Origin: Allacma fusca
Taxonomy: Eukaryota; Arthropoda; Collembola; Symphypleona; Sminthuridae
Reading direction: 5' to 3'
DNA: 64,000 nucleotides
Assembly: GCA_947179485.1 (NCBI GenBank)
Contig: OX359246.1
Coordinates: 25,544,001 to 25,608,000 of the forward strand
This document shows positions 62,001 to 64,000 of this stretch, piece by piece. The translations under genes were made by a program, and so were the position numbers. The notes below the pieces were generated by a model. It was not told where the DNA came from. It worked only from the letters and a program-made list of their open reading frames with translations, and did not search any database. The stretch's first letter is position 1. Every line of letters starts with the position of its first letter.

Positions 62001-62908
62001 TATGCACTTGAACTTGAAATTTACTCACACATGTACTTGAAAATAAATACACTAAGCTACACTTGACCTCGCACTTGACCTCCGGATAACTATGCGTACG
62101 TATTCAAGTGCTCACTTGAATTTAGGTAAGTGGAACATAAACTGGAATAAATGTTTACTTGAATTGCGTTTGAATGTATACTTGACCTTATATTGACCCA
62201 CACTTGAACTTGACATTGATTTGAAATGGAACTCATGAGATAGGGGTCAATTCTATGAGTAAACTTGCTGCTCTAAGATTCTTTTGTACTTGACTCCTAC
62301 TTGACCTAATTAATCGCTACTTGAACTCCAAGTGATCTATACTTGATCTACTGGACTATAACTTGACCCACAATTAACATTACTGACCTCTACTTGACCT
62401 CCACACGATCCGCATGACTTGTACTCACCTTAAGCAGATATAGCTGCACTTGATACGATCCAGACCCGAACTACACTAACCTGACCCCTACTTGACCTTT
62501 ACTTGATCTTACTCTTAATGAACAGAATTTTCCCAAGAATGACTTGAACTTCAACGTAGCTCTAACACCCCTCCGTCCCGACCTTCGAAAAACACTAATT
62601 GCTCGTGAAAACAAAAATACCCCAAGACTGGAGACTCTGTAAAAACTTAAGACCCAAAAACCTACTTGAGTTTGAAAGACTTCTTGTTCCACTCGAACTT
62701 GACGTAGATGCTCATTCCAGGTGCTCTCGAAAAGTTTCTTCATCCTCTCCATCTCACTGTGCCGGCGACTTAATTGGTCTTCGAGGAACATGCCCTCTCG
62801 AAGAGCTGTCTCCGCTCTCGATGAATACGATCCTCCTCTTTGAAGGGTCACGTCCCTATGCAAATCTTGAACTTGCTCCTTCAGTCGATTTAATCTCTGG
62901 CTCAGGTC
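46671..62908 (-). CDS. Coiled-coil, polyQ/polyGly scaffold-like protein (3' portion of gene)
   Basis: Four exons read on the minus strand: 62908-62666, 53335-52899, 52533-52475, 48646-46671. Phases 0, 0, 2, 1 agree and give 904 residues to TGA. The gene must continue to the right of the window, since the first visible exon opens in phase 0 after an acceptor without ATG. Exon order by content: a coiled coil (RLKEQVQDLHRDVTLQ.., HSEMERMKKLFESTWNEHLR), continuing as LNDLMALKAEVKQVSSILQQ; then polyGly (~53160-53236) and polyGln (~53000-53105). A long Ser/Pro/Arg-rich disordered C-terminus follows, with PPPPPTGVP, a second polyQ/His tract (47620-47812) and a helical patch, LEDPKEAVRLLTLYQSLS. I do not recognise the family securely; cytoskeletal or polarity scaffolds such as MTCL/SOGA proteins are only a guess. 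Intron 1 is 9.3 kb and the last intron 3.8 kb, both full of tandem arrays. Confidence 0.75.
47620..47812 (-). repeat. CAG/CAA repeat coding polyQ-His tract
   Basis: Mixed CAG/CAA/CAT codons encode glutamine runs broken by His, Ala and Leu in the last exon of the scaffold-like gene. Antisense frames rich in Val or Leu are shadows. Confidence 0.9.
48647..49820. other. Intron DNA with dense TGACCT/TTGACC words
   Basis: The left part (48660-49120) has TTGACCT-type words every ~20 bp, including direct-repeat arrangements such as CCTGACCTTTGACCC at 49088-49102. No exon is seen. Confidence 0.5.
49822..50475. repeat. ~38-bp tandem array, GCAAAATGTTCTAAATCAAT type
   Basis: The first unit reads GCAAAATGGTCTAAATGCAT followed by TTTCGATTAAAA. 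Later units drift to AAAATTAAAAGCAAAATGTT followed by CTAAATCAATTTTTGATT, ~38-39 bp each, about twelve copies. It lies in the last intron of the scaffold-like gene and is related to the arrays at 44.9 kb and 63 kb. Confidence 0.85.
51390..52150. repeat. 38-bp tandem array, GACCTGAAATATGTCTGATT type
   Basis: Five nearly identical 38-bp copies (GACCTGAAATATGTCTGATT plus TTATAAGGTCTGGAAATT) at ~51735-51930, flanked by progressively diverged copies with ATAGGCCTGATTTTGTAAGG. Intronic. Confidence 0.9.
53000..53236 (-). repeat. Coding polyQ and polyGly tracts
   Basis: Adjacent triplet tracts (TTG/CTG-type on the plus strand, then CCT-type) encode polyGln and polyGly in exon 53335-52899 of the scaffold-like gene. 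Both are imperfect at the third base. Confidence 0.9.
53336..57350. repeat. Intron DNA with 24-, 29- and ~32-bp tandem arrays
   Basis: No exon was found. Clear arrays: 54595-54770 (24-bp unit TTTAAGTCAAGTTCGAATTC plus TTAC, ~7 copies), 55935-56105 (29-bp unit TTGACCCTTACTTGAGTTTT plus TAGTTGGAT, ~6 copies) and 57055-57325 (~32-bp unit ATTACTTGAACTTGACTTGA plus AATTTGAAAAGT, ~8 copies). Between them, 56200-56790 has looser ACTTGACCTCA words. Confidence 0.8.
57351..62665. repeat. Intron DNA with 12-, 54- and ~29-bp tandem arrays
   Basis: No exon was found. Arrays: 59325-59403 (12-bp unit GGTCAAGTTCCG, ~7 copies), 60455-60690 (54-bp unit containing AATTCAAGTTCAGGTTAAGA and GGTAATTCAAGTGTAGTTAA, 4 copies) and 60750-61150 (~29-bp unit CTTCACTCGAATTTTAAACT plus TGACCTCAA, ~13 copies). 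Elsewhere GGTCAAGT and ACTTGACC words are scattered. Short frames at 57518-58902 and 61512-61871 show no homology. Confidence 0.75.
61235..61308 (-). repeat. tRNA-derived (SINE-like) fragment
   Basis: On the minus strand the 3' end reads AGGGTTCAAATCCCGGTTCC, a good B box and T-arm (one stem mismatch). It is preceded by GGGTTCATACTCGGACAGAG, resembling a CAT anticodon arm, and by a weak A-box-like CCGTAGATAACCACCC. The acceptor 5' strand does not pair, so this is a decayed tRNA pseudogene or SINE head, not a functional tRNA. Confidence 0.4.
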
Positions 62909-64000
62909 CTATTCAAATCCCAAAAACATTTCGTTAACAATCTCACAATCAACATCTCATCCTTTTACAACCACCCCATCAAATTTCACCCTAAAATCAC
63001 ACACGCTCTTTGAGCCAACACTCCATTTCGATCATTTTCCTCCACATCGGAAATCAATTTCCTTCTTTATCCTTCGAATCGAAAATGAGTTTATACCATA
63101 TTACTTTGCATCGGAAAGGAATTTCGTCCATTCTGCTCTGTACTGAAACAAATTCATTTATTTAATTTCGCGTTGCATCCGAAATGAATTCAGAGTATTT
63201 TGCTTCACATCGGAAATGAATTCAGAATATTTTGCTTCGCATCGGAATTGTATTTTTCCATTTTGCTTTCACTCTCGACGCAAAGCAGAAAGATCTAAAT
63301 GAATATTCGATAAGAAACCAGAACTGAGCTAAATTCACTTCTAAGTTGGACTTCCGTCCAACTTACAGACAATTTTCCTTCAGACAATTGCCCTCCGCAT
63401 CGGAAGGGAATTTTGTTCACTCAACTTTGCATCGAAAATACATTTACACACTTTACCTTTGTATCGGAAATGAACTTAGATAATTTTGCTTCGAATCGGA
63501 AATGAATTTAGATAATTTTGCTTCGAATCGGAAATGAATTTAGATAATTTTGCTTCGAATCGGAAATGAATTTAGATAATTTTGCTTCGAATCGGAAATG
63601 AATTTAGATAATTTTGTTCGAATCGGAAATGAATTTAGATAATTTTGTTCGAATCGGAAATGAATTTAGATAATTTTGCTTCGCATCGGAAATACATTTA
63701 GACCATTCTGTTTCGAATTGAAAATACATTAGAGCATTTTTCTACGCATCGGAAATACATTTAGACCACTTTGCTGCGATTCAAAAATACATTTAGACCA
63801 TTTTGTTGCGATTCGAAAATACATTTAGACCATTTTGCTTCGATTCGAAAATACACTTAGAAAATTTTGCTTCGATTCGAAAATACACTTAGAAAATTTT
63901 GCTTCGCATCGGAAATACATTTAAACCATTTTGCATCTCAACCCCGCGTGTAGGATGTTGTTTGGCGTGTGGTTTTTGTAAGGGCGAGGAAAGAATGCGA
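62909..64000 (-). repeat. ~32-bp tandem array, minus-strand member of the GCAAAATGG family
   Basis: From ~63040 the words CATCGGAAATGAATT and TTTTGCTTC recur. From 63455 to 63935 they form tight ~31-32-bp units (GAATTTAGATAATTTTGCTT plus CGAATCGGAAAT), drifting at the right end to ACATTTAGACCATTTTGCTT. Read in reverse this is GCAAAATGGTCTAAATGTAT, the same core as the arrays at 44.9 and 49.8 kb. No exon is seen here, though the next 5' exon of the scaffold-like gene should lie beyond the edge. Confidence 0.85.

Overview
The window looks like metazoan nuclear DNA, most probably from an arthropod. It is AT-rich, its genes carry spliceosomal introns with GT..AG borders, and it holds families restricted to animals or typical of them: a nanos zinc-finger gene, an SLC9C (sperm-type) Na+/H+ exchanger, a SINA/SIAH-like gene and a Polinton/Maverick relic. 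A springtail or similar small arthropod would fit, but the order cannot be fixed from sequence alone. Exon models below were built by hand from splice consensus, phase and family conservation; summed exon lengths are divisible by three in every model given as complete.

Layout. 1-5.6 kb: decayed DNA with a broken non-LTR retrotransposon reverse transcriptase fragment and patches dominated by one local word. 5.6-7.5 kb (+): five-exon SINA/SIAH-like gene with a degenerate RING, a ZZ-like finger and an acidic 18-bp-repeat tail. 7.7-18.0 kb: a Polinton/Maverick (adintovirus-like) relic between two ~128-bp direct repeats. It holds a DNA polymerase B broken by one in-frame TGA and lacking its exonuclease half, an A32/FtsK-HerA-type packaging ATPase, zinc-finger and acidic exons, and four minus-strand genes of unknown function, at least two of them with clean spliceosomal introns. 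No integrase or recognisable capsid gene was seen. 19.1-23.9 kb (+): 14-exon SLC9C exchanger, 1063 aa, lacking the voltage-sensor segment and with Asp changed to Thr in the usual Asn-Asp transport motif. 24.6-25.7 kb (+): three-exon nanos gene, 307 aa. 28.5-39.4 kb (+): four-exon cytochrome b561, 251 aa, with two introns above 4 kb packed with tandem arrays. 46.7-62.9 kb (-): the last four exons (904 residues) of a coiled-coil, polyQ/polyGly scaffold-like protein whose 5' end lies beyond the right edge.

From ~31 kb onward, introns and intergenic DNA are a mosaic of short tandem arrays (12-60 bp units). Most are built from variants of the words TTGACC/GGTCAA and CTTGAA/TTCAAG; a second family is built around GCAAAATGGTCTAAATGC. 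The exchanger and nanos form a compact tandem pair, both from families with germline roles. The Polinton genes would belong together as a replication/packaging module, but the element appears dead. The remaining genes show no evident common pathway.
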